The translations under genes were made by a program, and so were the position numbers. Below, piece after piece: positions 25,412 to 34,006 of a DNA stretch of 64,000 nt. The first letter of the stretch is position 1, and each line of letters starts with the position of its first letter. Under the pieces are notes generated by a model, which saw only the letters and a list, made by a program, of their open reading frames with translations, made no database searches and was not told where the DNA came from. Source of the stretch: Sandaracinaceae bacterium (GTDB lineage Bacteria > Myxococcota_A > Polyangia > Polyangiales > JADJQN01); the NCBI GenBank assembly GCA_016712745.1, contig JADJQN010000004.1, positions 124,001 through 188,000 of the forward strand. Direction: 5' to 3'.

Positions 25412-25915
25412 CTACTTCTTCTGCTTGGATTTCGCCGGGCGTGGGGCGAGCGAAATCTTGGCTGCGTACGCGATGCTCTCGCGCAGCGCGTCGTCGTGAA
25501 CGTGAGCGAGCGACGCTGCGATTTCGGATGGCACGGTTTCGAGCGGCACGATGGGATCCGGCACGCTGAGATCACGTGTGCGCGGGGGCACTGCGGGCAA
25601 CGGGCCGACCTGAATGCGCATATCGCGGATGCCGGCATGCGGCGCGCTCGTTTGAATCGCCTTCAATATTTGATCGCGCAAGAACGACAGGTCATGAGCC
25701 CACGCGCTCGAGCTCGTGTGCACCAAGAGCACGCCATTGTGCAGACGCACCGGTCGCGCATTCTTCGCCACGCGCTCGGGAACTGCGCGGCTCCACCACG
25801 CAAACGCCCGCAGCGCCGCCACATCGTCCGGCTCCATCGACGGATAGGCGCGCGGCATCAGGCTGGCGAGCGACGACAGCCCTTCTCTTTTCTTGCCGCT
25901 GCGCGAATCAGACAC
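25412..25915 (-). CDS. DciA-like (DUF721) protein
   Basis: 167 aa. The DUF721 core is visible as AFAWWSRAVPERVAKNARPVRLHNGVLLVHTSSSAWAHDLSFLRDQILKAI at about 42-92, with the typical Trp and WAxxL text. In other bacteria DciA recruits the replicative helicase DnaB; DUF721 proteins of Myxococcota are assumed to be equivalent. The C-terminal half is less conserved and ends in a Lys-rich tail. Divergent from rnd (61 bases). Confidence 0.78.
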   Translation of the reverse strand: MSDSRSGKKREGLSSLASLMPRAYPSMEPDDVAALRAFAWWSRAVPERVAKNARPVRLHNGVLLVHTSSSAWAHDLSFLRDQILKAIQTSAPHAGIRDMRIQVGPLPAVPPRTRDLSVPDPIVPLETVPSEIAASLAHVHDDALRESIAYAAKISLAPRPAKSKQKK

Positions 25916-25976
25916 GCATGGACCCTAGCTCCCTTCGGCACCTTTTAGAAGGCGGCTCTGCTATTCTCGATCTCGC

Positions 25977-27155
25977 ATGAACATCCGCATGATCGACACT
26001 GAGCCCATGCTTGACGCGCTCGTTCAAGAACTCGAGAGTGCAGGCGAGCTCGCGTTTGACGTGGAAGCGGATGGCTTGTTCCGCTATCGCGCCAATCTGT
26101 GCATGGTGCAGGTCGCAACGCGAGATGTGCTCGCCGTCATCGACACGATCGCGATCAAGAATCACGCAAAGCTTGCGCCCCTTTTCGAGCGGCAGCAGCC
26201 GCTGAAGGTTGTGCACGACGCTTCGTTCGACGCGCGGATGCTGCGCGACGTGGGCCTTCCGCTTGTGCGCATGTTCGACACCTCGATTGCTGCACGCTTC
26301 CTCGGTGAGCAGCAGGCGGGACTTGCCACGCTTCTGGAAAAGCGCATGGGCGTCGTCGTCACAAAGGAATACCAGAAGGCAGATTGGGGACGCAGGCCCA
26401 TCACGCCCGAGCAGCTCAACTACCTGGCGAATGACGTGCGCTATCTGCTTGGGCTTGCTGACATCCTGCGCGAGGAGCTTCGCGCGAAGAGTATTGAGCA
26501 GGAAGTGGACGAAGAGTGCGCATACCTTCTGCGACGTGCCGCGAGCGAGCAAGTCGAGATTCGGCCTGCTTGGACACGCGTGAAAGGCGCTGTGGATCTC
26601 GCGGGCCCATCGAAGGCCGTTTTGCGTGAGCTTTGTATCGCGCGCGAGGAGGAAGCGGAAGCGCGGGACGTTCCTTCGTTCAAAGTCATCACGAACGAAT
26701 CACTTCTCACCATTGCGCGCAAGCGTCCAAAGACGATGCAAGACCTCACACGCGATGTGGGGCCCAACGCGTTGCGCGTGCATCAGTTTGCGACGCGCAT
26801 CATGCGTGCGATTCGCGACGGCGAGGCGCGAGGCGGTGTGCCGCCTGAAGATCTGGCGCCGAGCGGTGGGCCGATTCCCACGCCCGAGGAACGTGCGGCG
26901 GCGAAGATTCGCGATCGTTCACTATCGGCATGGCGTCGGGCGATGGCGACGGAGCGCGGAGTCGATCCGCAGGCCGTGCTTCCGGGTCACTGCTTCCATG
27001 AAATCGTTGCGCTGAATCCAAGCGCACCTGAAGAGCTCAGCGCGATCGACGGCGTGGGCACTTTTCGCATCGAACGTGACGGTGCGGCCATCATCGCAGC
27101 GCTGCATGCGCCACCGCCGCCCATTTTGCCACCGCAGGATCCGGCACAGCCCTAA
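25977..27155 (+). CDS. rnd: Ribonuclease D
   Basis: 392 aa. A 3'-5' exoribonuclease that trims tRNA and other small RNAs. The DEDD catalytic residues are visible: Asp28 and Glu30 in FDVEADG, the Asp in VVHDASFDARML, and the YLANDVRYLL segment with Tyr and Asp of the DEDDy subtype. The C-terminal part carries one or two HRDC-type helical domains (for example the segment SFKVITNESLLTIARKRPK at about 235). The end is Pro-rich. The length is close to E. coli RNase D (375). Confidence 0.93.
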   Translation: MNIRMIDTEPMLDALVQELESAGELAFDVEADGLFRYRANLCMVQVATRDVLAVIDTIAIKNHAKLAPLFERQQPLKVVHDASFDARMLRDVGLPLVRMFDTSIAARFLGEQQAGLATLLEKRMGVVVTKEYQKADWGRRPITPEQLNYLANDVRYLLGLADILREELRAKSIEQEVDEECAYLLRRAASEQVEIRPAWTRVKGAVDLAGPSKAVLRELCIAREEEAEARDVPSFKVITNESLLTIARKRPKTMQDLTRDVGPNALRVHQFATRIMRAIRDGEARGGVPPEDLAPSGGPIPTPEERAAAKIRDRSLSAWRRAMATERGVDPQAVLPGHCFHEIVALNPSAPEELSAIDGVGTFRIERDGAAIIAALHAPPPPILPPQDPAQP

Positions 27156-27234
27156 CTTTGGTCGCATCAATCGCGCGTGGCGCCACGGTTTGCAGCAGGC
27201 GCGGATTCGGTGCACAACATGCCTCCCCGTCGCC

Positions 27235-28236
27235 ATGGAAAACGAAATCGAGACGCGCTTCAAAGCGCTTTTTGCCAATCGTCCCGCGATCCTCGCGCCC
27301 ATGGAGGATGTGACCGACGCGATGTTCCGCGCCATCTGTCGCGACCGGGGTGCAGACCTCTGCGTCACGGAGTTTGTAAATTGCGAAGGACTTCTTCGCG
27401 GATGCCGCATTGCCAAACGCAAAGTCACCTTGGCGCCGGAAGACCGGCCCACGGCAATTCAGATTTACGGTTCCGATCCGCATCGCCTCGTCGATGCTGC
27501 GCGCGTAGCTGAGGCGGCCAATCCTTCCTACATCGACGTCAACTGCGGATGTTGGGTGCCCAAGGTTGCCCGTCGCGGTGCCGGCGCCGGCTGGCTGCGC
27601 GATCCAGAAGCAATGGTCGCGATGGCGCGGGACGTAGTGAAGGCGGTTTCACTTCCGGTTACCGTGAAGACGCGCATTGGCTACGGACCTGAGTCGCATA
27701 TGCCCATTGTCGATTTGGCACGACGCCTCGAGGACGTTGGCGTTCGCGTACTCACAATTCATTGCCGGACGGCTGAGATGGGACACACCGGCGCTGCCGA
27801 TTGGCAGTGGGCTGCACGCGCGCGCGAAGTCGTCGGCATTCCTGTCATCGTGAACGGAGACATCAACTCCGCGGAAGCCGCCAAGAAGGCGCTCGACGAT
27901 ACGGGATGCGCCGGCGTCATGGTTGGCCGCCGCGCCATCGATCATCCGTGGATCTTCCGCGAGATTCGCGCGCTTCTTGACCGCGGGGAGACAATCCCCG
28001 GTCCGACACTCGCCGAGCGTTTGAGTCTCTGCCGCGAGCATCTCAACAAAGCAGCGATGGAACGCACCGAGCTTGGTGGCGTCCGCGCATCACGGCGCTA
28101 TTTGAGCGGCTACCTTCGCGGCCTTCACGGAGCGGCGGCTCTGCGCCAGAAGCTCGTACTTTGCGACTCACTCACCGGATGCATGGACATCCTCAATGAG
28201 TACGAAGCCAACATGCCTAACGCTCACGCCGCCTGA
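27235..28236 (+). CDS. dus: tRNA-dihydrouridine synthase
   Basis: 333 aa from the ATG at 27235. This flavoenzyme reduces uridines in the tRNA D-loop. It has the TIM-barrel start LAPMEDVTDAMFRAICRDRG and the active-site region YIDVNCGCWVPKVARRGAGAG with the catalytic Cys of the GC motif. It also shows VTVKTRIGY, LTIHCRTAEMGHTGAADW, VIVNGDINS and VMVGRRAIDHPWIF. It most resembles the DusB branch. The Trp and Cys in the motif (canonical GCPV here GCWV) are a small deviation. Followed by the first copy of the 87-base hairpin repeat. Confidence 0.93.
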   Translation: MENEIETRFKALFANRPAILAPMEDVTDAMFRAICRDRGADLCVTEFVNCEGLLRGCRIAKRKVTLAPEDRPTAIQIYGSDPHRLVDAARVAEAANPSYIDVNCGCWVPKVARRGAGAGWLRDPEAMVAMARDVVKAVSLPVTVKTRIGYGPESHMPIVDLARRLEDVGVRVLTIHCRTAEMGHTGAADWQWAARAREVVGIPVIVNGDINSAEAAKKALDDTGCAGVMVGRRAIDHPWIFREIRALLDRGETIPGPTLAERLSLCREHLNKAAMERTELGGVRASRRYLSGYLRGLHGAAALRQKLVLCDSLTGCMDILNEYEANMPNAHAA

Positions 28237-28246
28237 GGTTTCGGTC

Positions 28247-28333
28247 GGGGACGATCGGTGAAATAGGGAAATAGGGACCACAGCAACGTCGCTCCTGGCG
28301 CGTTGCTATTTCCCTATTTCACCGATCGTCCCC
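28247..28333. repeat. 87-base palindromic repeat, family 2 copy 1
   Basis: Two perfect 28-base inverted arms (28247-28274 and 28306-28333) flank a 31-base centre that holds a second small stem, GCAACG/CGTTGC. Each arm begins GGGGACGATCG and contains GAAATAG twice. It sits between the convergent dus and Kazal lipoprotein genes and could terminate both transcripts. The second copy is at 29459-29545. Confidence 0.85.
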
Positions 28334-28340
28334 AAAGCCG

Positions 28341-29297
28341 TTAGCACTGACCGGCGTGAAGGACTGATGTGCCGGCGTGGTTGGCCATGCAGGCGTTCTG
28401 GTAGCTGTTGCCGTCGCAGCCGCAGACCCAGAAGAGCTCTTTGGTGCAGCCTTCGGGGATCAGGGCGCAGGTTCCGGTTGCATCGGCGTGGCCGCAGATT
28501 GCGGACTCCTCGAAGCTGCAGAACTGGTTTGCTTCGCAGGTGTTGCCGAGGCGTGCGCCGCAAGCGACAGCCGCGGGACACTCGCGCATTTCCCAACCGC
28601 AGCTGTTGTCGTCGTTACGAAGGCAGCGGCCGGTGTTTCCGCCGACGCTTCCGTCAACGCACATGAAGATCGGGGCGCGCGACGGCGGTCCGCAAAGTTC
28701 TTCGTCGCACGTCTCGGGCAAGGTCGGGACGCAGTGCGATTCGCAGGGCAGGTGGCAGCGCAAGTAGAGGCAGTGCGATTGCGGTCCGCACATGTCTTCC
28801 GAGCTGCACGCCGGGTGACACTGCACGCCGCTGCAATCGAGTGAAAGCGTGAAGTCGCCGTCGATGCCCGAGTATTCACGGACAATGATCAAGTACGTTC
28901 CGGCGGTGCGAACACGACGCGTAATGCGCGAGTCGAGACCCGGGCCCCCATCGTCATTTGTTTCGGTCGGCGAATAACGTGACCAACGTTCGCTGCGCGC
29001 AGGGCCATAGAGATAGACAACCGGATCGTTGTCGTGACCGGCGAGGTTGATCGTAAGGTCAGTTCCCGCGGCTGCTGTGAAGAGATAGCCCGCGTAGCTT
29101 CCTTCTGCCGCATACGAGCCGGTGACCGGAGCGCCAAATTCAATGTCGCCGCGCAACTGCAATCGCCGGGTGAATCCGTCCGCGGGCTCATCAACTTCCG
29201 CGAAGGCGAGGGCTTGCGGTTCGGGCTTGTCGCCGACGTTGGCAGCGCAGGCGCTAAGGAGACAGGTGAGGATGGCGATGGATTGGGCTTGGCGCAT
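28341..29297 (-). CDS. Lipoprotein with PPC-like and C-terminal Kazal domain
   Basis: 318 aa from the ATG at 29297, with GGAGA eight bases upstream. The signal MRQAQSIAILTCLLSACAA has lipobox LSAC. Residues about 55-160 resemble a bacterial pre-peptidase (PPC)-type beta-sandwich (SYAGYLFTAAAGTDLTINL, NDPVVYLYGP, TAGTYLIIVRE). A Cys-rich middle follows (about 165-280). The last 45 residues match a Kazal-type serine-protease inhibitor (VCGCDGNSYQNACMANHAG then Cys), common in Myxococcota surface proteins. Possibly protects the cell from its own or prey proteases (inference). The gene lies between the two copies of the family-2 palindrome. Confidence 0.8.
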   Translation of the reverse strand: MRQAQSIAILTCLLSACAANVGDKPEPQALAFAEVDEPADGFTRRLQLRGDIEFGAPVTGSYAAEGSYAGYLFTAAAGTDLTINLAGHDNDPVVYLYGPARSERWSRYSPTETNDDGGPGLDSRITRRVRTAGTYLIIVREYSGIDGDFTLSLDCSGVQCHPACSSEDMCGPQSHCLYLRCHLPCESHCVPTLPETCDEELCGPPSRAPIFMCVDGSVGGNTGRCLRNDDNSCGWEMRECPAAVACGARLGNTCEANQFCSFEESAICGHADATGTCALIPEGCTKELFWVCGCDGNSYQNACMANHAGTSVLHAGQC

Positions 29298-29458
29298 GGC
29301 GTTCTCCGGATGAACGAGGATTCGACACGTAATACTCAAGAAACGGGCCAGCCAGATAGCGTCAGATGATCGCAAAAGCCCGAGAATTTCCGCTCGTCGT
29401 TCCTCGGCGGTGGCGGCAACAGTAGCCACACCCCGGATCGATTTGCCTCACACGACGT

Positions 29459-29545
29459 GGGGACGATCGTTGAAATAGTGAAATAGCCAAGCGCGCGACC
29501 CCGGCGCCACGCCATCCCTATTTCACTATTTCAACGATCGTCCCC
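29459..29545. repeat. 87-base palindromic repeat, family 2 copy 2
   Basis: Perfect 28-base arms at 29459-29486 and 29518-29545 with a 31-base centre. It differs from copy 1 at arm positions 12 and 21 (G to T), and in both cases the opposite arm carries the matching change, so the stem stays perfect. The right arm overlaps the 3' end and supplies the TGA stop of the gene at 29531-30124. It sits 160 bases upstream of the Kazal lipoprotein start; the rest of that gap (29298-29458) shows nothing I recognise. Confidence 0.85.
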
Positions 29546-30124
29546 TTCGCCGAACCAGCTTTTCTTCCACGCTTGCATGTCGACTTGGGTGCAGCTGCGC
29601 GTTGCGGTGGCGAAGAGCGCATTTGACAGCGCTTGAGCCGCACACACCGTCACGTATTGCATGCCGTTGTTGCGGGGAAAAAGAAACGCGACCTTTCCCT
29701 TCTTCGTTAGCAGTCGCGCCGCGCGAACTGCGCCGGGAGAATCACCGGCGTTCGGATTGTCGCCAACGTCGGGGCTGTGCGAGCGTTTGAAGAGCTCTTC
29801 GAAATCGATGCGCGTAGGATCGGCGATCACCAGGATTGAACCGCGCCGACCCCCATTCGCCCCCCAAAGTCGTTCGTGACCCCTGATGATCTCTGACTCC
29901 AAGTCGAAAACACATTTGCCTTTTTCGCGTCGTAGGATCGACTTGTGTTCCTCAAAGAGAGCATCACTCTTACTCGTGTCGTACACGGCAATCGACTCCG
30001 CGACACGCGTTAGCGGCCGCAGAAAGTCTTCATAGCAATCAAGCATGGCCCCGGACTCGTAGCGGTAACCCTCATGCTTCCAGGTGAGCATTAGCTGAAA
30101 GCGCTGCATCGCATGCGGCGTCAC
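29531..30124 (-). CDS. Hypothetical cytoplasmic protein
   Basis: 197 aa from the GTG at 30124 (ATG at 30109 also possible). No signal peptide or membrane helix. Notable text: MQRFQLMLTWKHEGYRYESG at the start, a helical SKSDALFEEHKSILRREKG, and SILVIADPTRIDFEELFKR. I recognise no family. It begins eight bases after the iron alcohol dehydrogenase stop, so it is probably co-transcribed. The last codons and stop lie inside the family-2 palindrome, so the repeat may have truncated or extended the protein. Confidence 0.6.
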   Translation of the reverse strand: MTPHAMQRFQLMLTWKHEGYRYESGAMLDCYEDFLRPLTRVAESIAVYDTSKSDALFEEHKSILRREKGKCVFDLESEIIRGHERLWGANGGRRGSILVIADPTRIDFEELFKRSHSPDVGDNPNAGDSPGAVRAARLLTKKGKVAFLFPRNNGMQYVTVCAAQALSNALFATATRSCTQVDMQAWKKSWFGEGDDR

Positions 30125-30131
30125 AGGCCCT

Positions 30132-31283
30132 CTACATGCTCGACTGGTAGAGCGCGACCATGTCGCCTTGGGTGCAGGGGCGCGGATTGAGGTGATGGTA
30201 GGAATCGCGCATCGCACTGGCCGCGAGCTTCGTGATTAGCGCCTCGGTGACGCCCACCTCCGCGAGGCTTTGCGGCAGATGGCACTTCTTGCGAAGTGAG
30301 CGTACGGCGCCGGAGCATTCAAATGCGAGCGTCTCTACATCGTTTCCGCGTGCCCCGAGGATGCGGGCGATGTGCGCGATCTTCATTGGAATCGCCGCAC
30401 GATTGAAGTCGAGCACTGCGGGCAAACACAGAGCGTTCGCCAGGCCGTAGTGCAAGTTGAGCTCGCTATCGAGAGGATGCGCGAGCGAATGGCATACGCC
30501 GAGTCCTTTGCGCATCGCGACTCCGCCCATCATCGCCGCTTTGAGCATGGCGCCCCGCGCTTCGATATCGCTACCATCGTTGACGGCGCGTTCTAAGTGA
30601 TGACCGATGAGCTCAATGCCCTCGAGAGCAATCGCGTCCGCCATGGGATGATCTCCAAGTGCGCAGTACGCCTCGATACTATGCGCCAGCGCCTCGAAGC
30701 CGGTCGCTGCCGTGGTCGCGGGGGGAAGACTAAGAGTCATACGCGGGTCGAGCACGGCTACATCGGGCAAGAGCTTCGGCGCAGCGATGGTGGTCTTCTT
30801 CTTGGTAGCGCCCAGTTGCACGACGCTGCCGCGCCCAACTTCGCTTCCGGTGCCAGAGGTCGTCGGCACTGCGATCATCGGCGGAACTTTGCCTGTGACT
30901 TTCTCACCACCATGCAGTGTTTCATCGTACTCGGCGAGCGGGAGCGAATGGGTGGCGCGCAAACGCACGAGCTTGCCAACGTCGATGGCGCTCCCGCCGC
31001 CGACGGCGACCACGAAGTCCGCACCTGAGTCGCGATACGCGCGCGCCGCATCTTCAACGTGTGACTCGTTCGGATTGGACGCGATGCGATCGAAAACCAC
31101 ATGGGTGATGCCAGACTTTTCGAGCGCCGTGATGATGGGCTGTATCAAGCCTGCGGCGACGATTCCTGGATCGGTGACAATGAGCGCGCGCGTGCCGTTG
31201 AGCCGTTTGGCTTCGGTGCCGATTTCAATCGTGGCCCCTTCACCGAAGAGAATGCGAGTCGGAAACGTCCATGCGACAACCAT
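30132..31283 (-). CDS. Iron-containing alcohol dehydrogenase
   Basis: 383 aa, group III metal-dependent alcohol dehydrogenase. NAD(P) is bound by VAVGGGSAIDVGK (about 92-104) and TTSGTGSEV. Metal ligands by family alignment: TGFEALAHSIEAY, GVCHSLAHPL and NLHYGLAN supply three histidines. The usual Asp of TGxDAxxHxxE is Glu here, a conservative change at a ligand position. The substrate cannot be inferred. It heads a pair with the hypothetical protein downstream and lies 21 bases downstream of the gpsA-like gene on the same strand, so all four genes from plsB onward may form one transcript. Confidence 0.9.
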   Translation of the reverse strand: MVVAWTFPTRILFGEGATIEIGTEAKRLNGTRALIVTDPGIVAAGLIQPIITALEKSGITHVVFDRIASNPNESHVEDAARAYRDSGADFVVAVGGGSAIDVGKLVRLRATHSLPLAEYDETLHGGEKVTGKVPPMIAVPTTSGTGSEVGRGSVVQLGATKKKTTIAAPKLLPDVAVLDPRMTLSLPPATTAATGFEALAHSIEAYCALGDHPMADAIALEGIELIGHHLERAVNDGSDIEARGAMLKAAMMGGVAMRKGLGVCHSLAHPLDSELNLHYGLANALCLPAVLDFNRAAIPMKIAHIARILGARGNDVETLAFECSGAVRSLRKKCHLPQSLAEVGVTEALITKLAASAMRDSYHHLNPRPCTQGDMVALYQSSM

Positions 31284-31304
31284 TCGTGCCTGCTTTCGGT
31301 GCTG

Positions 31305-32243
31305 CTACTCGACCCAAACTTGGCGTGACATCAGCGCGGCCACGGCGGCTTGCGCAGTCATCTTGCCCGCTAAAACCGCAGCAGTTGTTGCAGCGATCGG
31401 AGCTTCGATATGCATGCGCATGGCGTAGCTTGCCACACGTTCGGCAATCGTGACGCCTTCGATGTGAGCTCCCGCTTCGCGGCCCGCGTCGGTAACATTT
31501 ACTCCGCGTGCGATAGCACGTCCCAACTTCATTTCAGGACGATCGTCGCCGGAGGCTGCGGCGACCAGATCACCGAAACCTGCCAAGCCCGCGAATGTCT
31601 TTTCTCGTGCGCCCAGAACGAGCCCGATGCGTTGTGATTCGGCAATCCCACGTGAGCACAGAACTGCGAGTGCACTCGGTCCGATGCCAAGTCCCTGCGC
31701 ATAGCCGAGCGCGAGAGCGAGAAGTCCCACGAGTGCGGAGGCGAGCTCCACGCCCACGACGTCGTCGGTGCCATAGATCTTGAGTGCTGGGCCCGCAATG
31801 GCTTCGCGCACCATCTCAGCGACCTCTGGAAAGAGCGAACCAACGATTCCGCCCCCGGGCGTTCCCTTGGCGAGCGCATCGGCGACGAGCGGCCCAGCAA
31901 GCGCCCCCACGCGTCGGCACGGAGTTGTGCTGTGCAAAACTCGCGTGAGAGTCTGCAGGTTGTCACCCACGAGGCCGCGACTCACGTGGACGAGTAGATG
32001 ACGACCATCGAGATGCGCGCCAAGTGCGGTGCTTGTCTCCGACATGTAAGGGGAGGGCACAGCGAGAAAGATGATGTCGCGGTCTTTGAGCGCTGCGAGA
32101 TCTGTCGTCGTGTGGTAAGGCGCGCCTTCACCTTTGTGAAAACCGCGCGTCCACAAGACGACATCGTTCTCCGCGCGACACGCCGATAACGCGATTCCTC
32201 GCCCGAACCCGCCGCCACCGATTACGCCTACTTTTACGGTCAT
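31305..32243 (-). CDS. gpsA: Glycerol-3-phosphate dehydrogenase-like protein lacking catalytic lysines
   Basis: 312 aa. The N-terminal Rossmann domain (VGVIGGGGFGRGIALSACRA) and the order of motifs follow GpsA, which makes sn-glycerol-3-phosphate for phospholipids. However, the segment equivalent to ATKG in E. coli reads HVSRG, and GGAVKNV reads ASALVGL. So both lysines associated with substrate binding and catalysis are replaced. The gene overlaps the PlsB-like gene by four bases. The pathway link is therefore strong, but activity is doubtful; it might be a divergent dehydrogenase or a regulator of the acyltransferase. Confidence 0.8.
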   Translation of the reverse strand: MTVKVGVIGGGGFGRGIALSACRAENDVVLWTRGFHKGEGAPYHTTTDLAALKDRDIIFLAVPSPYMSETSTALGAHLDGRHLLVHVSRGLVGDNLQTLTRVLHSTTPCRRVGALAGPLVADALAKGTPGGGIVGSLFPEVAEMVREAIAGPALKIYGTDDVVGVELASALVGLLALALGYAQGLGIGPSALAVLCSRGIAESQRIGLVLGAREKTFAGLAGFGDLVAAASGDDRPEMKLGRAIARGVNVTDAGREAGAHIEGVTIAERVASYAMRMHIEAPIAATTAAVLAGKMTAQAAVAALMSRQVWVE

Positions 32244-33937
32244 CGGCGCTCCATTCGAACGATTTCGGTTGCGACGTCGTGCAGGTCCGCGGGCGCGATG
32301 CGCTGCGCGTAAGGAACGAGCCGGTTTTGGTAATAAAGAAGGAGCGTAGGATCTTCGGCGACCATATCCGTGCCGCTGCGTCGCGCGACGATGCGTGTGT
32401 GATAGCCGTCCCAGAACGCGATCGACCGATCGACTAGATACTCGGGCGTCTCGTTGCGAAGGGAAGGGCTGACGCGCACTTGGCCTTGTTGCTCGAGTGC
32501 GATGAGAGCGTCGCGCGCCTCGCCGATCTCGCGATAGAGATCGTCGATGGGCATCGAGACTTCACCGCGATAGCGCAAGCGACCGAAGAGGTCGACTCCC
32601 GGTGTCGCTTTGACGAGCGCACGAAAAAGAACGTGCGCAACCAACTGCGAGCTCATGATGACCGTGTCGCTCAAGAAACGCTTGGCGATGGTTTCGCCAA
32701 GTTCTTTCGTGTAGGCAGCGTCGCGGCCACCGTCGACCTTGACCTCTCCGCGCGTCATTACGTACGTGGAGGGGTCGATGACCTGGCCATTGGGCGAGAT
32801 TGAACGCCCATCGTCGTCGATATCATTGCCAAATGGATCGACGGGCTCTCCAAAGCGAATCACGCAGGCCGAGGCAAGCGCTGTGAGCCGACGGAAGAAA
32901 TCAATCCAGCGATCGATTTGTGAGAACTCGTCATCTTCGATGATGTAACGCGCTTTGCCGTGCTCTTTGAGATGGTCCTCAATGAGCGTTTCGGCTTCGA
33001 GCACGAGCGCGTAGTTGATCGTCGTTGGCACGAAGAAAACAGGCCTTTTCACGCCGCGCGCTTGGTTGCGCGCGAACGCTTCGATACCTGTACCCGCAAG
33101 TCCGAGCTTTAGATGCGTCTCGATCAGATTCGACCGGCTGCGCGTTCCGCCGGGGAAGAAGAGCGAGTGATAGCCACGCTCGATCATCACGGTGGAGTAG
33201 GTCTTCAGCACGTCCTTGTAGAGCGTTGCCTTGATGCGGCGATCGAGCCGGTACGCACCGAGGTTGTGCATGAAGAAGCTGATGATTGGATTCGTGAAGA
33301 GGTTCTTACCCGCGCCGTAGCTAACTGGCGGCAATCCCTCGCGCATGAGCGCGTAGCCAAGCGCCACCGAATCCAAGTTCGACGAATGCGTCGGAACGAA
33401 TATCAGCGTACCGATCTGAGCTAGACGCCGCAGCTTGGGAATACACCCTTCGGTGATCAACATCTTGTCGAGCGCCTCGGGGGCGCCAGACACGAGGGCT
33501 AGCGGCAACGAGGCCGGCTTCATGACTGCCGTGAGCAGGCGCGGAACCGCATGGCCCGCAAAGGCGTAGACGCGTGGATCGAAATTGCCGGCAACGTCCT
33601 TTGCCATGTTCAGTGCAATTTCGCGGAGCGCATCACGACGTTCGTCGTCGTTCATGCGCGAGACGCGACGCAAGAGCCCGCGCCATTTCCCAAGCGACTC
33701 CCGGGACTCGGAATCCTTCTGCTTCTCGAGACGTTCGACTTCGTGAAACGCTACTTCGTTGAGCGTGTACTCCATCTGCCCGCTCGACTTGCTGCGGTGC
33801 TCGACGACACGACGCACTACCTCGCGCACGATTTCATCGCGCTCGCTGTTGAACCAGAAGATCGGCGGGTCGTCGGGCTCCGGCACGTAGGGTCGAAGAC
33901 GCGGAAGGCGCAGGGGCCGCTGCAAGAAGTTCTTCAT
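32240..33937 (-). CDS. plsB: Glycerol-3-phosphate acyltransferase (PlsB-like)
   Basis: 565 aa. Acylates glycerol-3-phosphate, the first step of phospholipid synthesis, at the inner membrane face. The catalytic HX4D motif is HSSNLD (His184, Asp189). The block II region is GAYRLDRRI and the phosphate-binding block III is FFPGGTRSRSN; a VPTTINY segment follows. It is shorter than E. coli PlsB (807 aa). There is no strong transmembrane helix, and the N-terminal 110 residues are charged and helical. Translationally coupled to the GpsA-like gene by ATGA. Confidence 0.88.
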   Translation of the reverse strand: MKNFLQRPLRLPRLRPYVPEPDDPPIFWFNSERDEIVREVVRRVVEHRSKSSGQMEYTLNEVAFHEVERLEKQKDSESRESLGKWRGLLRRVSRMNDDERRDALREIALNMAKDVAGNFDPRVYAFAGHAVPRLLTAVMKPASLPLALVSGAPEALDKMLITEGCIPKLRRLAQIGTLIFVPTHSSNLDSVALGYALMREGLPPVSYGAGKNLFTNPIISFFMHNLGAYRLDRRIKATLYKDVLKTYSTVMIERGYHSLFFPGGTRSRSNLIETHLKLGLAGTGIEAFARNQARGVKRPVFFVPTTINYALVLEAETLIEDHLKEHGKARYIIEDDEFSQIDRWIDFFRRLTALASACVIRFGEPVDPFGNDIDDDGRSISPNGQVIDPSTYVMTRGEVKVDGGRDAAYTKELGETIAKRFLSDTVIMSSQLVAHVLFRALVKATPGVDLFGRLRYRGEVSMPIDDLYREIGEARDALIALEQQGQVRVSPSLRNETPEYLVDRSIAFWDGYHTRIVARRSGTDMVAEDPTLLLYYQNRLVPYAQRIAPADLHDVATEIVRMERR

Positions 33938-34006
33938 CCGGCGCTATTTTTACCACTGCGGCGTAAGAACCGTAAGTGCCTTGCAACGCTGATAAGATGA
34001 CTCGCG

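Noticed and set aside
28247..29545. Insertion sequence with the palindromes as terminal repeats
   Set aside because: The region between them encodes a lipoprotein, not a transposase, and each end is itself a complete palindrome; no target-site duplication was seen.
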